Program-made: the position numbers and the translations under genes
Shown here: one piece after another, positions 14,309-22,046 of the stretch
Layout of the letters: every line of letters starts with the position of its first letter
How positions within the stretch are numbered: the stretch's first letter is position 1
The notes under the pieces: model-generated
The model's input: the letters and a program-made list of their open reading frames with translations, nothing else
What the model was told of the DNA's origin: nothing
Databases searched by the model: none
From: a virus
Reading direction: 5' to 3' (one strand)
Length of the DNA: 64,000 nt
IMG/VR virus record: IMGVR_UViG_3300046463_000548
Span: 1 to 64,000 of that record

Positions 14309-15336
14309 GCATTAAGGAGAAAATGGCGGCCCGAACTGCGGCGATTGCAAGCCCCAGCGGTAACCGGCCAGTCGAACCGCTAGCTCGCCCGAAAACTGGT
14401 CCAGGTCAGTTTCTGGCCGCAATGCCGATCCTTGCAGAGAAAGAGGAAGAACTGGAAAAGGCGAACGCTGAGAATGCAAGTTTGCGCGAGCAACTTGAGC
14501 AGGCGTTGGCGAATGGAAATCCATTGGGCTCCGCCGTTGAGGTTCCGCTCGATCAACTTCATGAGGTCCCTGGGCGTCGGCGCTACATGCCTCGCGAAAA
14601 GTACATCGAACTTCGCGACAACCTGAAAACCACCGATTTGATTCATGCGGTGGTCGTCCTGCCACGTGAATCAGGTGGCTACGAAATCTGGTCCGGACAC
14701 CATCGGGTGGACGCGTATCGCGAGCTTGGCCGCACCACGATCATGTGCGTCATGGGCAAGGCTGAAAAGGCTTCTGTCAGCGCCGGGGCGTTCTACGCAA
14801 ACCTGATGCAGTCGGACCTGACCGATTTCGAAAAGTACCAGGGCTTCAAACGAATTCAGGAAGAAAACCCGGGTATCACGCAAGCGCAGATGGCGGAGCG
14901 TGCGGGCGTAGCAACCTCCGTCCTTTCCCGGTTGATGTCATTTGAGCAGCTACCGGAACCAGTCCTGCAGATGCTGAACGAGCGCCCTGCTTTGCTTGGT
15001 GCGACCTCTGGCAGCGCACTCTCCGGACTGGCCGCAGAGGGGAAGGCTGAACGTGTAATTGAAGCTGTGCAGAAACTGGCGAAGGGCGAAATTGACCAGA
15101 CACAGGCCGTGAAGCTGGCGAGCACGGAACCGGCAAAGCCCAAAGAAACGAAGAAGGCAGAGCGGGTAAAAGTTCGCGTTGGCAAAGCCGTGTATTGCAG
15201 TATGAGCACGGCACGCAACGTTGTGCGGATGGAATTTCAGTCGGAAGAGGAAGCCGCAGCAGCTAGGGAAGGGCTAACGGCATTTCTGGAAGCACGGGCC
15301 AAAGAATTACGGGCGCACGCACAGGACGAAAAGTGA
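14305..15336 (+). CDS. parB: ParB-type partition protein
   Basis: A 343-residue protein with a ParB/Srx-like N-terminal domain (VPLDQLHEVPGRRRYMPR, YEIWSGHHRVDAYRELG) and a helix-turn-helix (TQAQMAERAGVATSVLSRLM). The conserved R-box normally reads GERR; here it is SGHHR, a change close to the CTP-binding motif. The last 60 residues (RVKVRVGKAVYCSMSTARNV) form a basic dimerisation and DNA-binding end. It starts in the ATGA overlap with parA and should bind the element's centromere. Confidence 0.92.
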   Translation: MSIKEKMAARTAAIASPSGNRPVEPLARPKTGPGQFLAAMPILAEKEEELEKANAENASLREQLEQALANGNPLGSAVEVPLDQLHEVPGRRRYMPREKYIELRDNLKTTDLIHAVVVLPRESGGYEIWSGHHRVDAYRELGRTTIMCVMGKAEKASVSAGAFYANLMQSDLTDFEKYQGFKRIQEENPGITQAQMAERAGVATSVLSRLMSFEQLPEPVLQMLNERPALLGATSGSALSGLAAEGKAERVIEAVQKLAKGEIDQTQAVKLASTEPAKPKETKKAERVKVRVGKAVYCSMSTARNVVRMEFQSEEEAAAAREGLTAFLEARAKELRAHAQDEK

Positions 15337-15412
15337 AAATCCTTTTTGAATCAAGGACTTCCAAGTTGGAACTTCTGAGGAACACGCTATGAAGTGATTC
15401 TGAGGCGGGAAA

Positions 15413-15448
15413 AGAAAAAGCCCTCGGCTGGAACCGAAGGCTTTTTGC
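15413..15448 (+). terminator. rho-independent terminator after parB
   Basis: AAAAAGCCCTCGG / CCGAAGGCTTTTT hairpin with the loop CTGGAA. The loop region includes the first copy of the CTCGGCTGGAA repeat. Confidence 0.85.
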
Positions 15449-15540
15449 ATAAAAGGGCTCGGCTGGAAATCCGTTCCCCGCACTACACTCACCGACTGGA
15501 AATCGGCAAGGACCTCAACAATCCCGAGTGTAGCGGAACG
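15423..15540. repeat. iteron-like repeats and inverted repeat upstream of rep
   Basis: CTCGGCTGGAA occurs at 15423 and 15458, and CCGACTGGAA at 15492, spaced 33-35 bases (about three helical turns). A second structure has arms CGTTCC plus CTACACTC (15472-15490) against GAGTGTAG plus CGGAACG (15526-15540). These are candidates for initiator binding sites or an origin. Confidence 0.5.
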
Positions 15541-15564
15541 AGATTGACAGTCAAGTGAATTCAG

Positions 15565-15582
15565 CCATTTTCTGAAAAATGG
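15565..15582. promoter_or_regulatory. operator-like palindrome before rep
   Basis: CCATTTT-CTGA-AAAATGG. The half-site equals that of the inverted repeat before parA, suggesting one protein controls both genes. Confidence 0.6.
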
Positions 15583-15592
15583 ACTGCACAGC

Positions 15593-16828
15593 ATGTCAAT
15601 CGCGCAACACTCCGTTGCTGGCGAGGGTGAAGCTCGCCCCCAGCAGTCCGTACCCGCCGAAGTCTCAAACGATGCAGCCGCCCTTGCCGCGTTTCGCTGC
15701 GATTCGATCAACCTTCCGTGGGTTATCTTTCGCGCTGCATTCCGCGCAAACCAGATCGAACAACTGCCAGCACGCGCACGTTCTGTTCTCGCTGCCCTAG
15801 CCCGTACAGTTGACGCTAATCGCCCGTTCGCTGCGATCTTTGCCCGCCGTGAGTTATTGACCGGCCGCGCAATGCAATCGATGCGCACGTTCTATCGCAG
15901 CCTGGACGACCTAGAAGCCGCAGAACTCATCGAACGTCGTCCGCAATCCCGCTACGTTGAAGTCGGTCGATTCGGCCGTGCGAATTTGCATCTCACAGAG
16001 CGCGCAGCGCTTCTTCTTGGCTTGGTTGAGGTGCAGGCTGAGCAACTCCCTACAGCGCCCGCAGAAGCGGCTCAGACGCCCTCACATGCCGTCCGGATGC
16101 AGAGCGCTGAGCCCAGCCTTCCTTCATTTATCCGCCCGACTGCCAACGTGGCAGACGGTGCTATATATGGTGATCTTTACCCTGCTTCTTCTCAAAAGAG
16201 ACAACCGGGGCAACTGCCTGCGGACCTTCAACGTCTGCGGTCCCTGGGTTTCATTGATTTCCTGATCTTCAAACTCATGAAGGAAGCGCGAGAGAATCGC
16301 AAACGGCTCTCCGACGTTGTTGAAGCTACGTGGGAACATCTGAAGGCTGCGAAGCGACCGATCAACTATCTGCGTGCGCTGCTTCGTAGCCCTGTCGATT
16401 TCGCTCATCAATTGCGAAGCAAGGCCGAAGCTCGACACGCGGCACAACGTCAAATCGAATGCGCAGCGAACGCGGAACTCATTGCACAACGGTGTGCAGG
16501 ACAGACGTTTATCGACACTGACGGCCAGCGCAAGTACGTGCTCGATACGGACGGCCAGTCCATGACTGTGTACGTTCGTGGCGAAGGGGTGGGACGGCAG
16601 GCTGCAGGCTGGAAGGAGCAGTTCGCAGAGGCGCTTGAGAAGGGACGCATTCGTCGTGCTGCGCTCGATAACTTGGAGGCGTTCGGTCCGGCACCCGCAC
16701 AAGTGGCAACGCAGTCAGCAGCAGGGGAGGGGCCCACGTCGAACATGAAGCCCCCGGTTACCGCTCAGGTCCGTAGCCACATCGCTGGGTTGCGCGCGAT
16801 TCTTCGGACACGGCAAAATATTATGTAA
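15593..16828 (+). CDS. probable plasmid replication initiator
   Basis: A 411-residue protein with a winged-helix-like N-terminal region (about residues 45-145: NLPWVIFRAAFRANQIEQLP, FARRELLTGRAMQSMRTFYR, LDDLEAAELIERRPQSRYVE) and a second helical domain (about 220-310, with FLIFKLMKEARENRKRLSDV). The gene order parA-parB-rep, plus iteron-like repeats in front, is that of low-copy plasmids in beta-proteobacteria. It probably binds origin repeats and recruits the replication machinery. I do not name the Rep family, and a transcription regulator is an alternative. Confidence 0.7.
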   Translation: MSIAQHSVAGEGEARPQQSVPAEVSNDAAALAAFRCDSINLPWVIFRAAFRANQIEQLPARARSVLAALARTVDANRPFAAIFARRELLTGRAMQSMRTFYRSLDDLEAAELIERRPQSRYVEVGRFGRANLHLTERAALLLGLVEVQAEQLPTAPAEAAQTPSHAVRMQSAEPSLPSFIRPTANVADGAIYGDLYPASSQKRQPGQLPADLQRLRSLGFIDFLIFKLMKEARENRKRLSDVVEATWEHLKAAKRPINYLRALLRSPVDFAHQLRSKAEARHAAQRQIECAANAELIAQRCAGQTFIDTDGQRKYVLDTDGQSMTVYVRGEGVGRQAAGWKEQFAEALEKGRIRRAALDNLEAFGPAPAQVATQSAAGEGPTSNMKPPVTAQVRSHIAGLRAILRTRQNIM

Positions 16829-17122
16829 GGAGTACATACTACATTAGACGAACGCTGCGCTTGGGTGTCGTGTTGATGGTTTGTGATTCCGTGAAACACT
16901 TCGGGACCTAGCTGAAAACGGGCAAACGTTTGGCTATTCAGCGACTTGGCGCTAGGTCCTCAGTTTGTTTCACGGATTTGTCAGGAAATCCCTACGCGGA
17001 TCGAGCAAAACGGCTCGTTTTCTGGCCCAGCGCACGCGGAGCACAGCATTCGCTGGAAACTGTAGTGAATGCTACGTATTTTGTAATGACGAAATTCTCG
17101 GCCACCACTCGCGGAAAACGTA
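16829..17122. other. non-coding region between rep and the next cassette
   Basis: About 290 bases without a convincing gene. It holds the nested inverted repeat at 16888-16976 and, at 16873, a degenerate copy of the promoter element (TTGATGGTTTGTGATT) without a fitting -10 box. The stretch 17040-17120 shows nothing recognisable. Confidence 0.6.
16888..16976. repeat. nested inverted repeat with parS-like half-sites
   Basis: Outer arms of 11 bases, TCCGTGAAACA (16888-16898) and TGTTTCACGGA (16966-16976); second arms GGACCTAGC (16904-16912) and GCTAGGTCC (16951-16959); then GCTGAA / TTCAGC and the 10-base palindrome CAAACGTTTG (16923-16932). GTGAAACA and TGTTTCAC are the half-sites of the widespread parS sequence, here in everted order. 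It may be the centromere, part of an origin or a structured RNA. Confidence 0.6.
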
Positions 17123-17150
17123 TTGACGTTTTGTGCAGACGGCGTAAAAT
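17123..17150 (+). promoter_or_regulatory. sigma70-type promoter with the 16-bp element
   Basis: TTGACG (17123-17128), 16-base spacer with TTTTGTGCA, TAAAAT (17145-17150). The leader contains TTTGTCGGATGTGAACG. Confidence 0.82.
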
Positions 17151-17188
17151 CGGGTTTGTCGGATGTGAACGAACCGGAGCAAGAATAA

Positions 17189-17362
17189 ATGGCCTCAAAC
17201 GAAAAGGTGTACTTCATCGAAACCGATGACCTAGCTAAGCTGGATCGTCTAGCCGACCGGATGATGGGCGGCACTGATCAGGAACGCGATTTCGGTCACA
17301 CGCTCTGGTACGTCCTGGGCCGGGTACGCAAGAACGAGCTTGACGCGAGCGTGTTGAAGTAA
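17189..17362 (+). CDS. small protein, unknown (57 aa)
   Basis: A 57-residue protein (MASNEKVYFIETDDLAKLDR, ADRMMGGTDQERDFGHTLWY, ending ELDASVLK). It starts just after CCGGAGCAAGAATAA and is the first gene of the promoter at 17123. Short helical proteins like this occur in many phages; function unknown. Confidence 0.74.
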   Translation: MASNEKVYFIETDDLAKLDRLADRMMGGTDQERDFGHTLWYVLGRVRKNELDASVLK

Positions 17363-17401
17363 CGCGGCACCGGCAGTTTCTGAAACTATGTGGAGTGCAT
17401 C

Positions 17402-17671
17402 ATGTGTGTAGCTCAAATCAGCAGCGCCCAAGACGAACTGATGGCCCTGATCCGCAAAGCTCAGTCGCGCGGCCTGAACGTAGTGAATATCGAATTCGAG
17501 GAAAGGGCTCTGGCGGAAGAGGGCGCGTTCATCATCGACACCGTGCAGGTTGCAAGCAAAGGTTTCGGACCGTATCCGCTTGGACATATCGCGGCACGAG
17601 AGCGTATTGCCGAATGGCTGTGGAAGCAGTCGCCCGCGTACAAGGCTCCGTCCTTCCTCGGTCGTATCTGA
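17402..17671 (+). CDS. small protein, unknown
   Basis: An 89-residue protein starting MCVAQISSAQDELMALIRKA (GGAG upstream). An alpha/beta body has a ERALAEEGAFIIDTV segment. Its stop overlaps the next start (TGATG). Confidence 0.72.
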   Translation: MCVAQISSAQDELMALIRKAQSRGLNVVNIEFEERALAEEGAFIIDTVQVASKGFGPYPLGHIAARERIAEWLWKQSPAYKAPSFLGRI

Positions 17672-17859
17672 TGGACGAGCCGACATTCGACGTACCTCTG
17701 ACGGAGGGCGAAATCATCATAATCCGCGAAGCCCTTCGCAAGTTTCCGCGTTCGCACGAAATGGCAACCCCGTACGATGCGGAAATTATGAGCGCAGATC
17801 GCAAGATGACTGAGTTCCTGGCCGCGTCATTCGATCAGCAGATGGGCCTCAAAAAGTAA
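17671..17859 (+). CDS. small protein, unknown
   Basis: A 62-residue protein (MDEPTFDVPLTEGEIIIIRE, ending FDQQMGLKK) coupled to the upstream gene by a TGATG overlap. Acidic and helical; no family recognised. Confidence 0.7.
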   Translation: MDEPTFDVPLTEGEIIIIREALRKFPRSHEMATPYDAEIMSADRKMTEFLAASFDQQMGLKK

Positions 17860-17880
17860 TTTCAAACCTAAACGGAAAGC

Positions 17881-18474
17881 ATGGAAAAAGTAATTGCGTT
17901 AGACGGGGATGGGGTGGTGTTCGATTACCGCAAGGCGTACCCAGGAGTCTGGAAAGCCGCCTTCGGCACCGACATCATTATGGTGGAACCGAATGCCTAC
18001 CACGCGCATACGGCGCACGGTGTCCAGTTCGAGAGCGCGGAGCAGGAAGCGCAATTCTTCGAACACTTCGGTGAAGATGCGTGGGCAACGATGCCGCTTA
18101 TGGATGGTGCTGACGAGGCGTGTTCGCTGCTCGTCGGCTGTGGCTACAAGCTTGTGATCGTCTCGTCAATGAATCCGAAATTCGAAGCCGCGCGTTTGAG
18201 CAACTGCAAGCTGCATGGCCTGCCCATCTCTGAGGTCTACGCAGTGAAGCGGGCAGGGGAGGGCAATCCAAAATTGCAGGTGCTGCACGATCTGCAGCCG
18301 GTCGCTCTGGTTGACGATCTGGTGGACAACTTCGAGGGGCTGAACCAGTCGATTCACTCAGCGTTCATCAACTACCAACGCTTCGACTGTCCTAGCATCG
18401 GCCGCACGTTGCTGTCAGATAGCGTGCACGGATCGCTTCTGGAGTTCGCGAAGTTCTGGACCTATCCGAAGTAG
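17881..18474 (+). CDS. HAD-superfamily phosphatase
   Basis: A 197-residue protein with the HAD motif I LDGDGVVFDY (nucleophile Asp8, general acid Asp10), motif II near LVIVSSMNPKF, a lysine region VKRAGEGNPK and motif III ALVDDLVDNFEG. The layout fits small phosphatases such as 5'(3')-deoxynucleotidases. Phages use related enzymes in nucleotide salvage or DNA end repair, but the substrate is not readable here. The preceding gene ends 21 bases upstream. Confidence 0.82.
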   Translation: MEKVIALDGDGVVFDYRKAYPGVWKAAFGTDIIMVEPNAYHAHTAHGVQFESAEQEAQFFEHFGEDAWATMPLMDGADEACSLLVGCGYKLVIVSSMNPKFEAARLSNCKLHGLPISEVYAVKRAGEGNPKLQVLHDLQPVALVDDLVDNFEGLNQSIHSAFINYQRFDCPSIGRTLLSDSVHGSLLEFAKFWTYPK

Positions 18475-18503
18475 TTGCACAAAACGTCAACATCCCATAT
18501 ACT
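18475..18503 (+). promoter_or_regulatory. sigma70-type promoter, inverted 16-bp element
   Basis: TTGCAC (18475-18480), 17-base spacer, TATACT (18498-18503). The element is the exact inverse, TTGCACAAAACGTCAA, of TTGACGTTTTGTGCAA. It begins at the base after the previous stop codon. Confidence 0.82.
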
Positions 18504-18532
18504 GAATCTGTGGGTTCACCAGGGGATGCAAA

Positions 18533-18694
18533 ATGTCTGAGTTAGCGAGGCACCTTCGATTTAACGTACTGGTAGCCAGGCGCGCTTTTCCGGACAATCC
18601 CGCGTGGACCGAAGAAGCAGCGTTCATAGCTGGCTTGCTGATCGCGGGTGAGTACGACCGCGATCTTTTCGAAGAAATGCTGGAGGCACTCTGA
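18533..18694 (+). CDS. small protein, unknown (53 aa)
   Basis: A 53-residue protein (MSELARHLRFNVLVARRAFP, then AAFIAGLLIAGEYDRDLFEE). It lies between AGGGGATGCAAA and the next gene. One hydrophobic stretch is too short for a convincing membrane segment. Unknown. Confidence 0.7.
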   Translation: MSELARHLRFNVLVARRAFPDNPAWTEEAAFIAGLLIAGEYDRDLFEEMLEAL

Positions 18695-18695
18695 C

Positions 18696-18908
18696 ATGGC
18701 GCTTACCATCAAAAAGGAAAGCCTGATTGACTGGTTTGTCGAAGACGACAGCAAGCCGCCTGCTACTCGTGTTGTTGCCCGCATCACGAAGACGACCCAG
18801 GGGTACCATGTGGCGCTCCGACTGTTCGATTTCAAAGAGCCGTACTTCTTCCAGTACTTTAAGGAAGCAAAGGCATGTGCGCTCGATCCTGCTTCGCAAC
18901 CCGACTGA
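18696..18908 (+). CDS. small protein, unknown
   Basis: A 70-residue protein (MALTIKKESLIDWFVEDDSK, YHVALRLFDFKEPYFFQYFK). One base separates it from the previous stop, so it is coupled. Alpha/beta; function unknown. Confidence 0.7.
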   Translation: MALTIKKESLIDWFVEDDSKPPATRVVARITKTTQGYHVALRLFDFKEPYFFQYFKEAKACALDPASQPD

Positions 18909-18926
18909 CTCTCACAGAGGGAACAA

Positions 18927-19154
18927 ATGAATAAGATTGCAGTGTTTGACCAGATCGACGCGGCATTGATTGCAGGTGAGCTTCCGCCGAAATGCGCTAA
19001 TGCTTGGATGGCGGCTGGCGACAACGCCACCGGTACGGAAGGGTCAGACGAGTTCAAGATTTCGGCCGTCGAATCGTTGTCGCTGACCGCACCGTTTCAA
19101 GAAAACGAGTCGGTTCGTGAATACTTCGATACCAAGTTCGGCTACCAGTGGTAA
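18927..19154 (+). CDS. small acidic protein, unknown
   Basis: A 75-residue acidic protein (MNKIAVFDQIDAALIAGELP, ending REYFDTKFGYQW). GAGGGAACAA precedes the start. No family recognised. Confidence 0.7.
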   Translation: MNKIAVFDQIDAALIAGELPPKCANAWMAAGDNATGTEGSDEFKISAVESLSLTAPFQENESVREYFDTKFGYQW

Positions 19155-19186
19155 CCGCCGACACCTCTCATCAAGACCAAACTGCC

Positions 19187-19534
19187 ATGACCAGCCATAA
19201 ACTCTTCGTACCACCGATGCTAGGAAAGCCAGAGCCGGTGGCGTATCTCACTTACGAGGGGGAGACCTTCGAAATCGAATACACCCTCATGCACTGGCTA
19301 GCTGGCTGGGTACGTATGGGCGCTTCACAATCCAGCGTTGGTATCGGCATCGTGCAGAACACAACGGCGGCCTTCGATCACGTGGCGGCGGCAATGTGTT
19401 GGGATGCGAATCCGCCACCGGAAGATGAGCATACGAAAATGCTGCGACGTGTCGGACACAAGGTTGCGCGGCCGGTGTTCGAGCTTCCGAATCCTAGTCT
19501 CACAGTCACCGCAAAGGCGCAATCATGTTCGTAG
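19187..19534 (+). CDS. small protein, unknown
   Basis: A 115-residue protein from MTSHKLFVPPMLGKPEPVAY; a GTG at 19148 would overlap the previous gene and is less likely. It contains a long hydrophobic-polar alternation (FEIEYTLMHWLAGWVRMGAS). It overlaps the next start by ten bases. Unknown function. Confidence 0.66.
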   Translation: MTSHKLFVPPMLGKPEPVAYLTYEGETFEIEYTLMHWLAGWVRMGASQSSVGIGIVQNTTAAFDHVAAAMCWDANPPPEDEHTKMLRRVGHKVARPVFELPNPSLTVTAKAQSCS

Positions 19535-19734
19535 TCCACTATCACTCAAAGAACGGCGGCTACTTTCTTTACGGAGAAGGTGATCAACCCCAAAACTACG
19601 GAGGTACCCATAAATTCTCGGAAGCCGCCAAATTCACAACCAAAAAGAGGGCCCAGGAGATGGGCGAAGCCTACCTGCGTATGAGTCGTAGTAACCCGGA
19701 GACCTCAGGGATGGTAGTCCTCAAGCCCGCCTAA
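19525..19734 (+). CDS. small protein, unknown
   Basis: A 69-residue protein (MFVVHYHSKNGGYFLYGEGD, FTTKKRAQEMGEAYLRMSRS): a beta hairpin followed by a basic helix. Starts inside the end of the previous gene. Unknown function. Confidence 0.7.
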   Translation: MFVVHYHSKNGGYFLYGEGDQPQNYGGTHKFSEAAKFTTKKRAQEMGEAYLRMSRSNPETSGMVVLKPA

Positions 19735-19744
19735 TTCTGTGGAA

Positions 19745-20119
19745 ATGAGACAATTCAGTAATCTCAAAAAGCCCAAATCTGGCGAAGCCTGTAACGGCTG
19801 CGGATACTGTTGTACCGTGGAGCCGTGCATGCTCGCGCAAGATTTCCTGCACAGCAGCAGCGGGCCGTGCGTTGCGCTGGAAACTGTGGAGGGCAGATTC
19901 ATGTGCGGGCTCGTGCGTAACCCACTAGGGTACCTGTTCAAAGCAGCGCACCCGGAAATGGAGGTCCCTGTCCTAGAAGCTCCCCCAGCGGTGAAGGAAG
20001 GGTACCAGCTATCCGTCAACTTCGCAGCGGCCTTGGGCATCGGCATGGGCTGCGATGCGGACGACGATGAGAAGTCGGCCGCTTGGGCTCAAGCCTTCTA
20101 CCCACGACCTTCCGAATAG
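19745..20119 (+). CDS. YkgJ-type CxxCxxCC metal-binding protein
   Basis: A 124-residue protein with CNGCGYCC near residue 17 and further cysteines at VEPCML, GPCVAL, FMCGLV and MGCDAD, the hallmark of the YkgJ/UPF0153 family that binds zinc or iron. Family members are common in bacteria and appear in phages, with no settled role; links to modification of translation components have been proposed. GTG at 19739 is an alternative start. Last plus-strand gene before the replication block. Confidence 0.8.
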   Translation: MRQFSNLKKPKSGEACNGCGYCCTVEPCMLAQDFLHSSSGPCVALETVEGRFMCGLVRNPLGYLFKAAHPEMEVPVLEAPPAVKEGYQLSVNFAAALGIGMGCDADDDEKSAAWAQAFYPRPSE

Positions 20120-20121
20120 AC

Positions 20122-20166
20122 GAAAAAAGCCCCGCAACCTGATCTAAGTTTGCGGGGCTTTTGCTT
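20122..20166. terminator. bidirectional terminator
   Basis: AAAAAAGCCCCGCAA / TTTGCGGGGCTTTTG hairpin separating two converging transcription units. Confidence 0.9.
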
Positions 20167-21558
20167 TTACTCAGCGTGTACCAGAAGCTTATGCGCCACC
20201 GGTTGCTGCTGCTGCTGCACGTGCGTCAAATGCTCGTCTGACTGTAGCTTTTCGAGCGCGGCCTGAATACAAACCTCCTGCCACTGGCTAGGAGTCCAAG
20301 CGACGCTCTGATCAGCGTGCTCGCGCATCAACTGTTCGATGATATCGGGCCAGTCCTTCAGGATTTTCTGCGCCATCCGTAGTCTGTTTTCCTGATTGAT
20401 GTACCCGACCTCGATCACCGAATCGACACGGCCAGGGCGAGTCGAAATGCCGGAACCTTCTTCCTTGACAACACCCAGCGCCGGGTCTATCTGCTCGATA
20501 TGGTTTGTCGTGATGATCAAGAAAACACCGTTCAGCGACGACACTCCAGAAATCTGATTGAGCACACAGTCGAAGCTCAGCGACTTGTGCTCCGTCTGGT
20601 TCTCGCGTCCGTGGAACACGTTATCGAAGTCTTCGAATAGCGCGATACAGGGAACGTTCATCGACTCCCAGTGCTCAATGAACTCCTGATCGGACAGTGT
20701 GGCCAGATAGAAGTGGTTGATCGGGATTCCAAGATTCTGGGCCACGGCTTTGGCTATGCTCGATTTACCAGTCCCTCCCGGACCATGCAGCAGCCAACCA
20801 CGACGCCACGGAATCTGGCGATCCAGATACCAGTCACCCATCTGGAGCCAGCGCGAAGCCTGCTCGAAATACTTCAAGATGCGAGGCTCAAAGAAGAGCC
20901 CGTTCAGCGCATCTTCGTCATCCCGGATCGCGTAGGTATCCGGCGCATACTTGAATGAGCGATCAAGCGTCAGATCAGGACGCAGCAACGAGCTTCCGCT
21001 GACTGTGTTACCCACCGGGGACGTCTCATCAATATAACCAGAATCGGCCTGCTTCCGCTTATAGTTGGTGAGGGCAGCGCCCATACCCTTCTCTGATCCT
21101 ATGATCTTGCGCACCCAGAAACGAGAATCGCGCTTCTTGCTGTTCAGCTTCAGGTGCTCATCCCAGGAGTCGAGAGCGTCCGACGTGAGCTTGTCGAAGT
21201 TGATCAGCCCGCGAATCGCCCGGATTTGAAGCTGGCTCGAATCCGCGTTCACGACCATGAATGCGCGCTTGCCTACGTACACCGAAATGGGAGCCGGGAG
21301 CCGGAATGGGACAAGGACTGCGTCCTTGCGTCCGCGCATGGTTGTGACTCGATGCGAAACGTAGTTAAGCAGGCCAGACGGCAGCGGTTTGTAGTTGCGC
21401 TTCAGGTAGGCGTAAACAACCGGCGACAGGTCGTGATCGAAGCTTGCCTTGATCAGCACAAAGCTCGAAACGTAGCCCATAGCATTCCTAATCTGCTGCC
21501 ATCCGGCCGTCAGTGCCGCAGCCAACCCACCTAGTCCAAGAGTCGTCAGGTTGATCAT
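20167..21558 (-). CDS. BCS1-like membrane-anchored AAA+ ATPase
   Basis: A 463-residue protein. Residues 3-20 (NLTTLGLGGLAAALTAGW) form a likely membrane anchor. A middle region (about 40-200) takes the place of the BCS1-specific domain. The AAA+ module has Walker A GPGGTGKSS (259-267), Walker B IALFEDFDN (305-313), sensor TTN (350-352) and RPGRVD (374-379), the arrangement of BCS1-type ATPases. The C-terminus contains a run of glutamines. Eukaryotic BCS1 moves a folded protein across the mitochondrial inner membrane; a phage role is unknown. The ATG overlaps the previous stop. It is the last gene of the 23410 operon. Confidence 0.78.
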   Translation of the reverse strand: MINLTTLGLGGLAAALTAGWQQIRNAMGYVSSFVLIKASFDHDLSPVVYAYLKRNYKPLPSGLLNYVSHRVTTMRGRKDAVLVPFRLPAPISVYVGKRAFMVVNADSSQLQIRAIRGLINFDKLTSDALDSWDEHLKLNSKKRDSRFWVRKIIGSEKGMGAALTNYKRKQADSGYIDETSPVGNTVSGSSLLRPDLTLDRSFKYAPDTYAIRDDEDALNGLFFEPRILKYFEQASRWLQMGDWYLDRQIPWRRGWLLHGPGGTGKSSIAKAVAQNLGIPINHFYLATLSDQEFIEHWESMNVPCIALFEDFDNVFHGRENQTEHKSLSFDCVLNQISGVSSLNGVFLIITTNHIEQIDPALGVVKEEGSGISTRPGRVDSVIEVGYINQENRLRMAQKILKDWPDIIEQLMREHADQSVAWTPSQWQEVCIQAALEKLQSDEHLTHVQQQQQPVAHKLLVHAE

Positions 21559-22046
21559 GTGGCGGCACCCCACGCCCAGGAGTTCGCTGCGTCATCAGGA
21601 TGAAACATCGCTTGGCAGATTACTTCGGCCTTGTCCCGGTCCACGATGATGTAGCGCCGTTCGTGGTTGGCGAAGCGCGCGTGTGCGTACGCATGCTCCA
21701 GCGCATCGGCGTAGGAATCAGCCGATGCGATCAGGTGCGTTGTGTCCTCTTCCACCGTATTCGTGTACACCAAGAATTTACGGTAACCATCGGTTGTTAG
21801 GTCTCGCACAGGAAAGTCAAAACCATGCGCCGTAAGCGAGGACGGAATCAGACGACCCACAAACTGATCACCGTATTTAAACGGTGCCCAATCTGGAGCC
21901 TCCACCACTTTGATCATCTGCGAACCCGCAAACTCGCCTGAAATCACGGGACCACACAACTGCCCGTAGAACAGAATGGTGGGCCAGAACTCGCGCGTTA
22001 AGGCGTGGTCGGTGTTGGCTACGTAGAAACGAATGTCACTGTTCAT
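21555..22046 (-). CDS. unknown protein upstream of the BCS1-like ATPase
   Basis: A 163-residue protein (MNSDIRFYVANTDHALTREF, then FADYGDQF-type beta strands and TTHLIASADSYADALEHAYA). Overlaps by one base with the helicase gene upstream and by 4 bases with the ATPase gene downstream, so all three are tightly coupled. It could be a partner of either. No family recognised. Confidence 0.75.
   Translation of the reverse strand: MNSDIRFYVANTDHALTREFWPTILFYGQLCGPVISGEFAGSQMIKVVEAPDWAPFKYGDQFVGRLIPSSLTAHGFDFPVRDLTTDGYRKFLVYTNTVEEDTTHLIASADSYADALEHAYAHARFANHERRYIIVDRDKAEVICQAMFHPDDAANSWAWGAAT

Noticed and set aside
16888-16976. Protelomerase telomere site
   Set aside because: Known telomere sites of linear phage-plasmids are near-perfect palindromes; this one has unequal gaps between several arms, and no protelomerase gene is seen here.
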